From assembly GCA_016278435.1 (NCBI GenBank), contig JADQBU010000103.1, positions 1 through 20,707 on the forward strand: 20,707 nucleotides of DNA. Direction: 5' to 3'. This DNA comes from Halanaerobiales bacterium. Lineage in GTDB: Bacteria; Bacillota; Halanaerobiia; Halanaerobiales; JADQBU01. A program made the position numbers and the translations under genes. Each line of letters begins with the position of its first letter. Positions within the stretch are counted from its first letter, which is position 1. Below, piece by piece: positions 7,450 through 14,291 of the stretch. The notes beneath the pieces are model-generated. The model was not told the origin of the DNA and made no database searches. It saw only the letters and a program-made list of their open reading frames with translations.

Positions 7450-8343
7450 CTAACTGACAAAGGAAACAATCAACGGCAAAGTAATTATACTGATTGTAGT
7501 CGTAACAAGAGTAATTGAAGAAACCAACTTCGGTTCTGTATCGTAAGCAGTTGAAATAATAACAGAGTTCACCGATGAAGGTGCAGCAAAAATAATCACC
7601 AGAATCCCTATCATAGTACTACTCAAGGAAGAAAACGATAGTAAAGATAATACAATTAAAGGTGAAACCAATAAGCGGATTACTGTAGCAATACTAATAG
7701 ATATTAACTGTCTAGTAATCCTTGCCCGGGCAAGTTGCATACCCAGGATTAATGTGGAAAGCGGCAAGGCACTATCACTCAAAAAATTCATTCCTTCACT
7801 TATAAAACCTGGTAAAGAAATCTCAAAAAACTTCAGAAATAGGGCAAAAACTACCACATAAGGTAATGGCAAACTAAGTAATTCCTTTAACCCTTGCCAG
7901 GGATTAAAATCACCTAAAACAATAAAAATACCTAAAGTATAATGTAATAATGCCTGAAAAAGAAGAATGATTAAACCTATCTGAACCCCCTTATCTCCAA
8001 AAGTAAAATAAACAAGGGGGATTCCTATATTCCCTACATTCATAAATACTGTAGATAGAGAAACCGCTTTATATATATTCTGACTCCAGTTTAAAACCCT
8101 GCTTAAGGTCCAGGAAAAAAGCAGAATAATGGTCGACAAAATTACCATCACTGCAATAATCCAGAAAAGGTCTTCTCCTGTAATCCGTGTTTTAAGCAGT
8201 GAATTAAAAAGCAAGGCCGGAACCAGTATATATAGATATAACAGGGAAATTCCTTTAATCTCTATTTTGAAATAATAATTAAATATATATCCCAGACCAA
8301 TAATAATAAAAACAGGGGCTACTACATTTAAAGAATATATCAT
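7450..8343 (-). CDS. AEC-family (auxin efflux carrier type) organic-acid permease
   Basis: A 297-residue, almost wholly hydrophobic protein with 8-10 membrane segments and the N-terminal pattern NVVAPVFIIIGLGYIFN, typical of the AEC/MdcF family. The later stretch GNIGIPLVYFTFG resembles the conserved Asn-Gly-Ile-Pro region, and the C-terminal IIFAAPSSVNSVIIS matches the family's A.P.....I region. Bacterial members move malonate, lactate, malate and similar acids. The ATG at 8343 has AAAGGTGAT nearby. It starts 40 bases after the second reductive-dehalogenase-like gene, so the two are probably co-transcribed. Its location suggests import of a related acid or export of a product; direction and substrate are unknown. 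Confidence 0.85.
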   Translation of the reverse strand: MIYSLNVVAPVFIIIGLGYIFNYYFKIEIKGISLLYLYILVPALLFNSLLKTRITGEDLFWIIAVMVILSTIILLFSWTLSRVLNWSQNIYKAVSLSTVFMNVGNIGIPLVYFTFGDKGVQIGLIILLFQALLHYTLGIFIVLGDFNPWQGLKELLSLPLPYVVVFALFLKFFEISLPGFISEGMNFLSDSALPLSTLILGMQLARARITRQLISISIATVIRLLVSPLIVLSLLSFSSLSSTMIGILVIIFAAPSSVNSVIISTAYDTEPKLVSSITLVTTTISIITLPLIVSFVS

Positions 8344-8383
8344 TTAGTTTATCACCTTTTTAAAATCACCTATTCTGCAACCA

Positions 8384-9595
8384 TTACATTTCCCAGAATT
8401 CACCTGGTTCAAGTAAAGGTGTGACAGCATACTTCTGTCTCAGTCTATTTAATAATGATATATTTAATAACTCCGAAGTCAGGAACCATTTTTTCAGCCC
8501 TTTTTCCCGGCTGTAAGGACAGCTGGCTATACATAAACCGCAGTTTGTTCCTATTCTTGCCCAGTACTTACGGCAGATATCATGTTTCATCTGCCACTGT
8601 AAAACATGTTTTTGGTTAAATTCCCCTTCCGGTTTATACCGGGGAGGTCCATAGGGTATCGCCTGTACCGGACAGGTCTCTGCACAAATTTTGCAGGTCG
8701 AACAATATTCTGCCACTCCAAGACTTACTGGCTGTTCTACTGTCAACGGTAAATCTGTAATCACTTTGGAAATACGGCAACGAGGTCCATATAATGGATT
8801 TATTAGTTTTGCATTTCGACCTAATTGTCCCAGCCCGGCGTCAATAGCAAGAGGTATATTTAATGCCGTACCATTAGCACTGGGAATAGCATTATAGCCC
8901 AGGCTCCTCAGAAATTCCGCAATACTGGTAGCAGTAAAAGAAATCTTTGAGTACATATAATGAACCAGGGCCATTTCAGCTAGGTCTGGAGCAGTACGGA
9001 TACCATCATAATCCATCTCATGTAACATCACTATAACATACTTCATCTTAGCAGGAATAACCGCCGTCTTGCTATCGAGAACAACAGGTCTATCATAAGC
9101 TTCATAGCCGTTTTCATCAGAAAAACAGATTGGAAAACTTTTAAGAGAATCCGGCTCAAAATAATGTGAATAAACCCATCTTCTATCAAGCCTGGCAATG
9201 CCAACTAGATCTGCTCCAAAGAAATATGCCATCTTTTTTACTGCTTCTGTCATCTTATTTATATCACCCTGCCAGGGTGATAATTCTTCTGGTTTTCCTA
9301 TCCCTATTGTACTCCAACTATTACCACCCTGATTGGCTACATTTACTTTAAAATCAGTTGCTTTATAATTGGCTTCAGAAGCGCCGAGAAAAGCCCAGTC
9401 AAACATAGTAAAACCAGGTTCATCATTAACTGTGCGTCTAATTGCGCTCTTTAACCTCTCACCATCACCAAAACCTGTAAGTTTCTCATTCCATTCTGGC
9501 TGCCAGATTATATTATCTTTTTGATTAAATCTCCGGTATTCTTGCTTAACTCTATATATTTCAGCAGCATTTTCCCCATTCATCTTTAATTCCAT
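8384..9595 (-). CDS. Reductive-dehalogenase-like corrinoid/iron-sulfur protein, second copy, no Tat signal
   Basis: A protein of about 403 residues from the ATG at 9595 (GGGGTG six bases upstream; an ATG 12 bases later is possible). It is closer to respiratory RdhA than the copy at 260. It has LGYNAIPSANGTALNIPLA, then GLGQLGRNAKL, YGPRCR and ISKVITDLPL, and two Fe-S motifs C298-x2-C301-x2-C304-x3-C308-P and C341 with C352-x2-C355-x3-C359-P. The N-terminal EYRRFNQKDNI corresponds to RFDERDTI of the first copy. No twin-arginine signal, membrane anchor or fused reductase domain is present, and no RdhB-like anchor gene adjoins. A cytoplasmic cobalamin reductase acting on an imported organic acid is likely (inference). 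It lies 34 bases after TctA2 in the same array. Confidence 0.8.
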   Translation of the reverse strand: MELKMNGENAAEIYRVKQEYRRFNQKDNIIWQPEWNEKLTGFGDGERLKSAIRRTVNDEPGFTMFDWAFLGASEANYKATDFKVNVANQGGNSWSTIGIGKPEELSPWQGDINKMTEAVKKMAYFFGADLVGIARLDRRWVYSHYFEPDSLKSFPICFSDENGYEAYDRPVVLDSKTAVIPAKMKYVIVMLHEMDYDGIRTAPDLAEMALVHYMYSKISFTATSIAEFLRSLGYNAIPSANGTALNIPLAIDAGLGQLGRNAKLINPLYGPRCRISKVITDLPLTVEQPVSLGVAEYCSTCKICAETCPVQAIPYGPPRYKPEGEFNQKHVLQWQMKHDICRKYWARIGTNCGLCIASCPYSREKGLKKWFLTSELLNISLLNRLRQKYAVTPLLEPGEFWEM

Positions 9596-9629
9596 CTTCA
9601 ACACCCCGGGTATTTTTTAAAAACCTATT

Positions 9630-11159
9630 TTATGAAGATATACTATTCGAATTTTCAGTTCTTTTTTTTCTATAATCATAGATTGATTTAATTATGGTAA
9701 ATAACAGTATTATAATAGTAAGTACTACAAAAAATGCAGCAACCGGTTCCTTAAATAAAATCATTAAACTTCCTCTACCTTTAATTAAAGTCTGACCCAG
9801 GGCTCGTTCTGTCCTTTTTCCCAGCAGAAAGAGGATAACCATTGGCGCCAGCGGAAAATTATATTTTTTCATTGTATATCCCACAAGTCCAAAAACGAAC
9901 ATAACTAGCAGATCAAAAGAACTATTATTGACAGCAAAAGTACCAACAACTGCCAGCGCTAAAATTATCGGTATAAGCATACTTTTAGAGATTAAAACTA
10001 ACCTCTGATATAAAGGTATCAATAGAGTTGCTACACCAACAAGAAGTAGGTTGGCAAGTACCATGGCAATTAAAATACCGTACATTTCCACTCCGTAATT
10101 CTGCATTAGAGCTGGCCCTGGCCTTAAGCCCTGTGCTATGAAGGCCCCAAGCATTATAGCTGTAACTACATCTCCCGGTATTCCCAGAGTTAAAAGTGGA
10201 ACAAAGGTAGCTCCATTTACTGCATTATTGCCGGATTCTGCTGCTGCAACTCCCTCCAGCGACCCTTTCCCGAACTTTTCCGGATGTTTGGAGGTATTTT
10301 TAGCTATTCCATAACTTAGAAAAGCAGCAATAGGTTGACCGATACCCGGTACAATACCTATAAATGAACCCAGGACTGAACCCTTGAATATTGCCGGTAA
10401 ACATTCTAAGAATTCTTTTTTCGAAACTTTTGAAAAACTCTTTTTAATATCCTTAACTTTAACTATAAATTTCTGTTTAATACTATACTGTTCTTCAATT
10501 AATATTAATACTTCTGACATTGCAAAAAGACCAATCAAAAGCGGTATAAATGATATACCACCCATTAGATTTACAGAACCAAAAGCAAATCGTGGTATAC
10601 CGGTAAAAATATCCATCCCCACCAGACTAAATAATAAACCTAAACAGGCAGAAATTACTCCTTTAATTAATGAATCACCCGAAACAGCAGCAACAATGGT
10701 AAAGCTAAATAAAAGTATACCAAGAATATCTACAACCCCAATACTGCTGGCCAGTGTTCCCAGGAATCCAAGAATAAATAATACAATCAGGTCACTAAAG
10801 GTATCCCCGATAGTAGAAGCATATTTTGCCATTTTCAGAGCTTTTCCTGCCTTGCCCTGTTTCGTTAATTCATAGCCATCGATAACTGTGGCCGCAGCAG
10901 CTCCGGTCCCGGGAGTGGAAATTAAAATAGCCGGTATTGAACCACCATATATTCCACCTTTATATAAGCCAATTAAAAAAGGAATCCCCAGTAAAGGTTT
11001 CATAAAAAAGGTAACCGGCACAAATAAACCCATGGCCATTGTTGTAGTTAAACCAGGAAGAGCTCCAAAAAAAGACCCGGTTATTAAACCCAGTGTAACC
11101 ATACCCAGGGTGGGAAAATTTAATATTGAGAGTAATCCCTGGTACATATCTGCAAACAT
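9630..11159 (-). CDS. tctA: Tripartite tricarboxylate transporter large membrane subunit TctA (copy 2)
   Basis: A 509-residue polytopic protein with the two TctA signatures, PGLTTTMAMGLFVP near 34 and PGIGQPIAAFLSYG in the second half, plus ISTPGTGAAAATVIDG near 80. It is clearly related to copy 1 but different in sequence, including the substrate-path motifs (PGIGQPIAA against PGGGANMAT). The ATG at 11159 follows AAGGAGGAG. It adjoins tctB2 upstream (68 bases) and the second corrinoid reductase gene downstream (34 bases), giving the usual C-B-A order for this set. A 163-codon open frame on the opposite strand at 10384-10875 is its shadow. Confidence 0.92.
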   Translation of the reverse strand: MFADMYQGLLSILNFPTLGMVTLGLITGSFFGALPGLTTTMAMGLFVPVTFFMKPLLGIPFLIGLYKGGIYGGSIPAILISTPGTGAAAATVIDGYELTKQGKAGKALKMAKYASTIGDTFSDLIVLFILGFLGTLASSIGVVDILGILLFSFTIVAAVSGDSLIKGVISACLGLLFSLVGMDIFTGIPRFAFGSVNLMGGISFIPLLIGLFAMSEVLILIEEQYSIKQKFIVKVKDIKKSFSKVSKKEFLECLPAIFKGSVLGSFIGIVPGIGQPIAAFLSYGIAKNTSKHPEKFGKGSLEGVAAAESGNNAVNGATFVPLLTLGIPGDVVTAIMLGAFIAQGLRPGPALMQNYGVEMYGILIAMVLANLLLVGVATLLIPLYQRLVLISKSMLIPIILALAVVGTFAVNNSSFDLLVMFVFGLVGYTMKKYNFPLAPMVILFLLGKRTERALGQTLIKGRGSLMILFKEPVAAFFVVLTIIILLFTIIKSIYDYRKKRTENSNSISS

Positions 11160-11227
11160 TTATACTCCTCCTTTGTCCTTATTACTTTAAATTTGGTTTA
11201 ATCTATTATCTAATATCTTATTATTTT

Positions 11228-11698
11228 TTAAGGAAGGGGAACATACAGCAAAATATGAAAAACATAATAGATCAGTAAAGGTACAACTACACAGGTAATA
11301 AGAAGTAAATACCATTTTCTATTGCCCAGATATAGTGAAAAACAGATAGCAAACAATATTGTAGCAAAAATATAATTAAAATATATCAAAAGCAAAATAT
11401 ATACAAATATGAATAATATGGAAATAAACATTTTTACAATTAATTCTTTATTTTTTTTAACCCAGTCTGTTATACTTTCTTCTCGCTTGCCTTTTCTCAT
11501 TATAACTTGGCGGATAACATAAATTATTGAGAGTATAATTAAAAGATAGGTTGTAGCCATAGGGATTGTTTTGGTAGTTAATTTTCCGGCAATACTCATC
11601 TTCTGCACCTGAAAAGGAATTAATATTCTTACTGTAATTGAAAACAAAAGTAACATTAAAGACATATATAGTTCATATTTATATTCTTTATCTTTCAT
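11228..11698 (-). CDS. tctB: Tripartite tricarboxylate transporter small membrane subunit TctB (copy 2)
   Basis: A 156-residue membrane protein with four or five hydrophobic segments: about 12-28, 48-64 and 88-140, then a final one near the C-terminus ending LYVPLP. Its place between a TctC and a TctA gene identifies it as TctB; primary sequence alone would be weak evidence. The ATG at 11698 is preceded by AAAGGGGAT. The 102-base gap to TctC2 holds a stem-loop (11738-11781) that may reduce its transcription relative to the binding protein. Expression at lower level than the binding protein is usual in transporters of this kind. Confidence 0.8.
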   Translation of the reverse strand: MKDKEYKYELYMSLMLLLFSITVRILIPFQVQKMSIAGKLTTKTIPMATTYLLIILSIIYVIRQVIMRKGKREESITDWVKKNKELIVKMFISILFIFVYILLLIYFNYIFATILFAICFSLYLGNRKWYLLLITCVVVPLLIYYVFHILLYVPLP

Positions 11699-11737
11699 AA
11701 TTTTTAATCCCCTTTATGCATTAATAAGAAAGAAAAT

Positions 11738-11781
11738 CTAGCCCCTGAAACCAGAAATTACACATTTTTATCAGGGGCCAG
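11738..11781 (-). terminator. Intercistronic stem-loop between TctC2 and TctB2 (attenuator-like)
   Basis: On the minus strand an 11-base stem, CTGGCCCCTGA paired with TCAGGGGCTAG (one G-T), encloses a 22-base loop. It is followed by ATTTTCTTTCTT, an imperfect T-rich tail. It lies 20 bases after the TctC2 stop codon. It could be a partial terminator or a 3'-end stabiliser of the tctC2 message. Confidence 0.45.
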
Positions 11782-11800
11782 TTTACTACTAATCTAACTT

Positions 11801-12766
11801 TTAGTCTTTATAATACTGGCCGAGTAATCTCCTGTACATAGCTTTTTCTTTTTCTATCTGTTCGGCAAATTCTTCATGATCAAGGAAGTTAACCCTTTCA
11901 CCCATTCTACCGAGCATTGATACAAAAGAGGGGTCTTTTACAAGTTCTTCGAATCTATCAGATAGATAGGCAACTATTTCATCAGGAGTATCCTTGGGTG
12001 CAAGTACACCTCTCCACATTTGCCAGCTGAAATCGTAACCAAGTTCCATGAAAGTAGGTGTATCCGGCAGTTCATCTATACGTGTTTCAGAAGTAACAGC
12101 CAGTGGAATTATCTTTCCTGATTCTATATGAGGTAGACTCTGTGGTGGGAAACCGGCGCCGATTTCTGCGTCACCGGATAAAACGGCCTGCATGGCAGGT
12201 CCTCCTCCGGCAGTAGGCAGATGAGACATTTCAATACCTGCATCCTCTACAAATAACTTCCAGGGAATATGCAGTGCACCCCAGATACCGGAAGAAGCAA
12301 AGGTTAAGCTGCCGGGATCTTCCTTGAGTTCAGAAACCAACTGCTCAATTGAAGTAATTCCGGAATCAGCTCTGGCAAAAAAGATAACAGTACCGTAATT
12401 AATTTGCGCGACCGGTTTAAAGTCTTCAATAGAATAAGCTACATCACGAACATGGGGAGCAATGATATTTACTCCGTTATGACCAAACAAAAGTGTATGT
12501 CCATCAGGATTAGCATTTTTAACATACATGCTACCAACTGCTGCTGAAGCTCCAGGTTTCAAAACAGGAATTATTGGTTTACTGAAATAACTACTGGCAA
12601 CAGAGGTAATGGCTCTGGCATGCATATCATGAGAACCCCCGGGGCCAAAAGGAATAACTAACTCAATCGGTCTGGTAGGAAAGTTCAGGTCATCAGCTGC
12701 AAAACTAAATCCAGTCGACATAATTAAGATCAAAGCCAAAAGACTGACAGATAATAATTTTCTCAT
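11801..12766 (-). CDS. tctC: Tripartite tricarboxylate transporter solute-binding protein TctC (copy 2)
   Basis: A 321-residue Bug/TctC-family protein. The signal peptide MRKLLSVSLLALILIMSTGF is cut near SFAADD and has no lipobox cysteine, so the product should be free in the periplasm. Family marks are FPTRPIELVIPFGPGGSHD at the mature N-terminus, the FASSGIWGALH stretch, AGGGPAMQAVLSG, and GKIIPLAVTSETR, followed by the usual DTPTFMELGYDF. The ATG at 12766 has AAAAAGGAGTG upstream. It follows the cupin at 12809 after 42 bases and is probably co-transcribed with it. The ligand is unknown. Confidence 0.92.
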   Translation of the reverse strand: MRKLLSVSLLALILIMSTGFSFAADDLNFPTRPIELVIPFGPGGSHDMHARAITSVASSYFSKPIIPVLKPGASAAVGSMYVKNANPDGHTLLFGHNGVNIIAPHVRDVAYSIEDFKPVAQINYGTVIFFARADSGITSIEQLVSELKEDPGSLTFASSGIWGALHIPWKLFVEDAGIEMSHLPTAGGGPAMQAVLSGDAEIGAGFPPQSLPHIESGKIIPLAVTSETRIDELPDTPTFMELGYDFSWQMWRGVLAPKDTPDEIVAYLSDRFEELVKDPSFVSMLGRMGERVNFLDHEEFAEQIEKEKAMYRRLLGQYYKD

Positions 12767-12808
12767 TTTAACACTCCTTTTTTAATGATTTTGAAAAATG
12801 TAATAATT

Positions 12809-13219
12809 TTAGAGATCCCAGCGATCCTCAACATAAGTTGTACCTGCTGCTTCTTTGTCGGGACAATTTCCATAAGTAAATATTACTTCTGCTGTTTCGT
12901 CAGTTAAGTTTTCCAGTCCGTGAATAGAGCCAGCAGGTGCATATATGAAATGATTTTCTGGCGCAATATGTTCCTCAATATCACCATCTGGTCCCAGGAA
13001 AATCTTTAATTTCCCCTTTCTAACAAAAAAGCAGGCATCCTTATTTGCATGATAATGTCTCTGATTCCTGGCTCGTGGTGGTATAATAGTTCTCCCCATT
13101 GTAATTGTTTCACTACCTGTAGTATGAACATCAGCGATACCCAGTTTTAAAGGTGGTTCATAATCCGGATTCTGATCTAATTCTTCACTATTAATTATTC
13201 TCGGTTTTTTTTCAACCAT
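12809..13219 (-). CDS. Single-domain cupin protein
   Basis: A 136-residue protein with one cupin barrel. The motif NQRHYHANKDACFFVRKG gives likely ligands H55 and H57, with D61 where the family often has Glu; the second motif APAGSIHG gives H100. The C-terminal VIFTYGNCPDKEAAGTTYVE closely parallels the neighbouring cupin at 13495, so the two are paralogs. MGRTIIPP before the first motif is shared too. It is probably a metal-binding small-molecule enzyme (isomerase, decarboxylase or dioxygenase type) or a binding protein; the reaction cannot be named. The ATG at 13219 follows ATAAGGAGTG. It stands directly before TctC2. Confidence 0.8.
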   Translation of the reverse strand: MVEKKPRIINSEELDQNPDYEPPLKLGIADVHTTGSETITMGRTIIPPRARNQRHYHANKDACFFVRKGKLKIFLGPDGDIEEHIAPENHFIYAPAGSIHGLENLTDETAEVIFTYGNCPDKEAAGTTYVEDRWDL

Positions 13220-13243
13220 GATAACAACACTCCTTATAATAGG

Positions 13244-13391
13244 CTATATAATACCCTTTACATTACAAATATTGTCATTACTTTTTAAATTTGTTTTTTT
13301 CTGATTTTTTAGTTTTCTTATCCAGTGTGTAACTTCCACGTCATCAAATTGTCTTATTGTAATACCATAAATTAAAATATCCCCCCATCAT
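13244..13391 (-). pseudogene. Frameshifted small ORF with strong ribosome site and a run of six G
   Basis: AAAGGAGGTGA precedes a double ATG (13391 and 13388; six bases of spacing to the second). The second ATG runs into a stretch of six G (13386-13381). As written, the frame gives only MMGGYFNLWYYNKTI and stops at 13344. If one G is dropped the frame stays open for 48 codons (MMGDILIYGITIRQFDDVEV and onward, Lys/Asn-rich) to the TAG at 13244, 24 bases before the next cupin gene. This could be a sequencing slip, a real frameshift, or a slippage-controlled gene. No family was recognised. The rest of the 275-base gap is A+T-rich and featureless. Confidence 0.3.
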
Positions 13392-13494
13392 TCACCTCCT
13401 TTCTCTATTATACCTTTATATTTTATATATATTATATTAGGCATTAATTAATAGAATCCTCTTTTTTTCGGAAATTTCTGTTTAGTCTTTATTT

Positions 13495-13989
13495 TCAAAA
13501 CCTTCTAATATTATTCTTTGACTCATTCCAGTCTGCCGGGGGATAATCTTGCTTTGAATCATCGATAAAAATTATTTTGGCTGCCTCTTTAGAAGGTACT
13601 CCTCCATAGGTAAATATGAGTACTGCCTCTTTTTCCTTATCAGCATTAGCCACCCCGTGTATATACCCTTCAGGTGCATAGATAAATGTTCCAGGAGGGG
13701 CGTCAACACGTTTTGCTTCCTTTCCCAGAAATAATGTTACTATCCCTTCCACAATATACATGGCGGCTTCAGCATTAAGATGTATATGCCTTTCATTTGC
13801 TGTATTAGGAGGTATAACTGTTCTACCCATTACAACTCTTTTAGATTCACAGGTATATTTATTTATACCAAAATTAATATTTAAACCCTTTTCATATTCA
13901 GTATTGGTAACATAATCTGTGTAATGTCCCATCTTAGGTTTTCTGGCGATCAATTCATCGACCTCGTCTAATTTAACATAATCTGCCAT
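13495..13989 (-). CDS. Single-domain cupin protein, first gene of the array
   Basis: A 164-residue protein from the ATG at 13989, which has GGAGG eight bases upstream; two TTG codons just before it are less likely starts. The cupin motif NERHIHLNAEAAMYIVEG gives ligands H68, H70 and E74, and APEGYIHG gives H111. It is a paralog of the cupin at 12809, sharing MGRT(I/V)IPP, IYAP.G.IHG and IFTYG..P.KEAA. It has an extra N-terminal stretch and a hydrophilic C-terminal tail. It is the first gene downstream of a sigma-54-type promoter candidate and of the regulator gene, and so should be the most directly induced. The enzymatic role is unknown. Confidence 0.82.
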   Translation of the reverse strand: MADYVKLDEVDELIARKPKMGHYTDYVTNTEYEKGLNINFGINKYTCESKRVVMGRTVIPPNTANERHIHLNAEAAMYIVEGIVTLFLGKEAKRVDAPPGTFIYAPEGYIHGVANADKEKEAVLIFTYGGVPSKEAAKIIFIDDSKQDYPPADWNESKNNIRRF

Positions 13990-14110
13990 CAACAAAACCT
14001 CCTTTTTTAATATCTTCCTGTCCTACCATATTTTCAATCCCTTTTTGTTAAATTCTGCAGAATAAAATATAAAGAATCAGAAGTAAATAGCTCACTACAC
14101 TTTAATATAC

Positions 14111-14128
14111 TTGCATAATCCATTCCAC
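14111..14128 (-). promoter_or_regulatory. Candidate sigma-54 (-24/-12) promoter of the cupin/transporter array
   Basis: The minus strand reads TGGAATGGATTATGCA, with GG (14126-14125) and GC (14114-14113) exactly ten bases apart, as sigma-54 promoters require (consensus TGGCAC-N5-TTGCA). It lies about 110 bases before the first cupin, and the neighbouring gene encodes a sigma-54 activator, which raises the odds that it is real. The -24 element is only a partial match. Confidence 0.5.
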
Positions 14129-14143
14129 TATTAGATTTAATAC

Positions 14144-14172
14144 AAAAAAAATATCTAGTTTTCACTAGATAT
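14144..14172 (-). terminator. Rho-independent terminator of the sigma-54 activator gene
   Basis: ATATCTAG (14151-14158) pairs perfectly with CTAGATAT (14165-14172) around a six-base loop. On the minus strand seven T follow at 14150-14144. It lies 120 bases beyond the stop codon of the activator gene and separates it from the promoter of the next array. Confidence 0.75.
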
Positions 14173-14214
14173 CCCGTATATCAACGTTTTTTTCTTTATA
14201 TAAATTTCTGATTA

Positions 14215-14280
14215 TTTGCACTTTACTATCGGTTAAGTGCTTTTTGCAACACTTATTGATGCAAAATAAGTCGCCGTTGC
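14215..14280. promoter_or_regulatory. TTGCA-type dyads, candidate enhancer (UAS) for the sigma-54 activator
   Basis: Inverted TTGCA (14244-14248) and TGCAA (14260-14264) flank an 11-base centre. An overlapping stem, GCAAC-ACTTATT (14246-14257) with AATAAGT (14265-14271) and GTTGC (14276-14280), and a further TTTGCA at 14215-14220, lie close by. They sit about 100-165 bases upstream of the -24/-12 site, the usual distance for activator binding. No T run follows the stem on either strand, so it is not an obvious terminator. Confidence 0.35.
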
Positions 14281-14291
14281 GATATACCGCG

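Noticed and set aside
10384..11190. Two long plus-strand open frames (163 and 100 codons) opposite TctA2
   Set aside because: They are antisense to a clear transporter gene, show no domain pattern and lack ribosome sites; they reflect the codon use of tctA2.
13226..13240. A GG-N10-GC spacing on the minus strand just before the cupin at 12809
   Set aside because: The flanking bases do not match -24/-12 elements, and the start site would fall almost on the ATG, leaving no room for the ribosome site.
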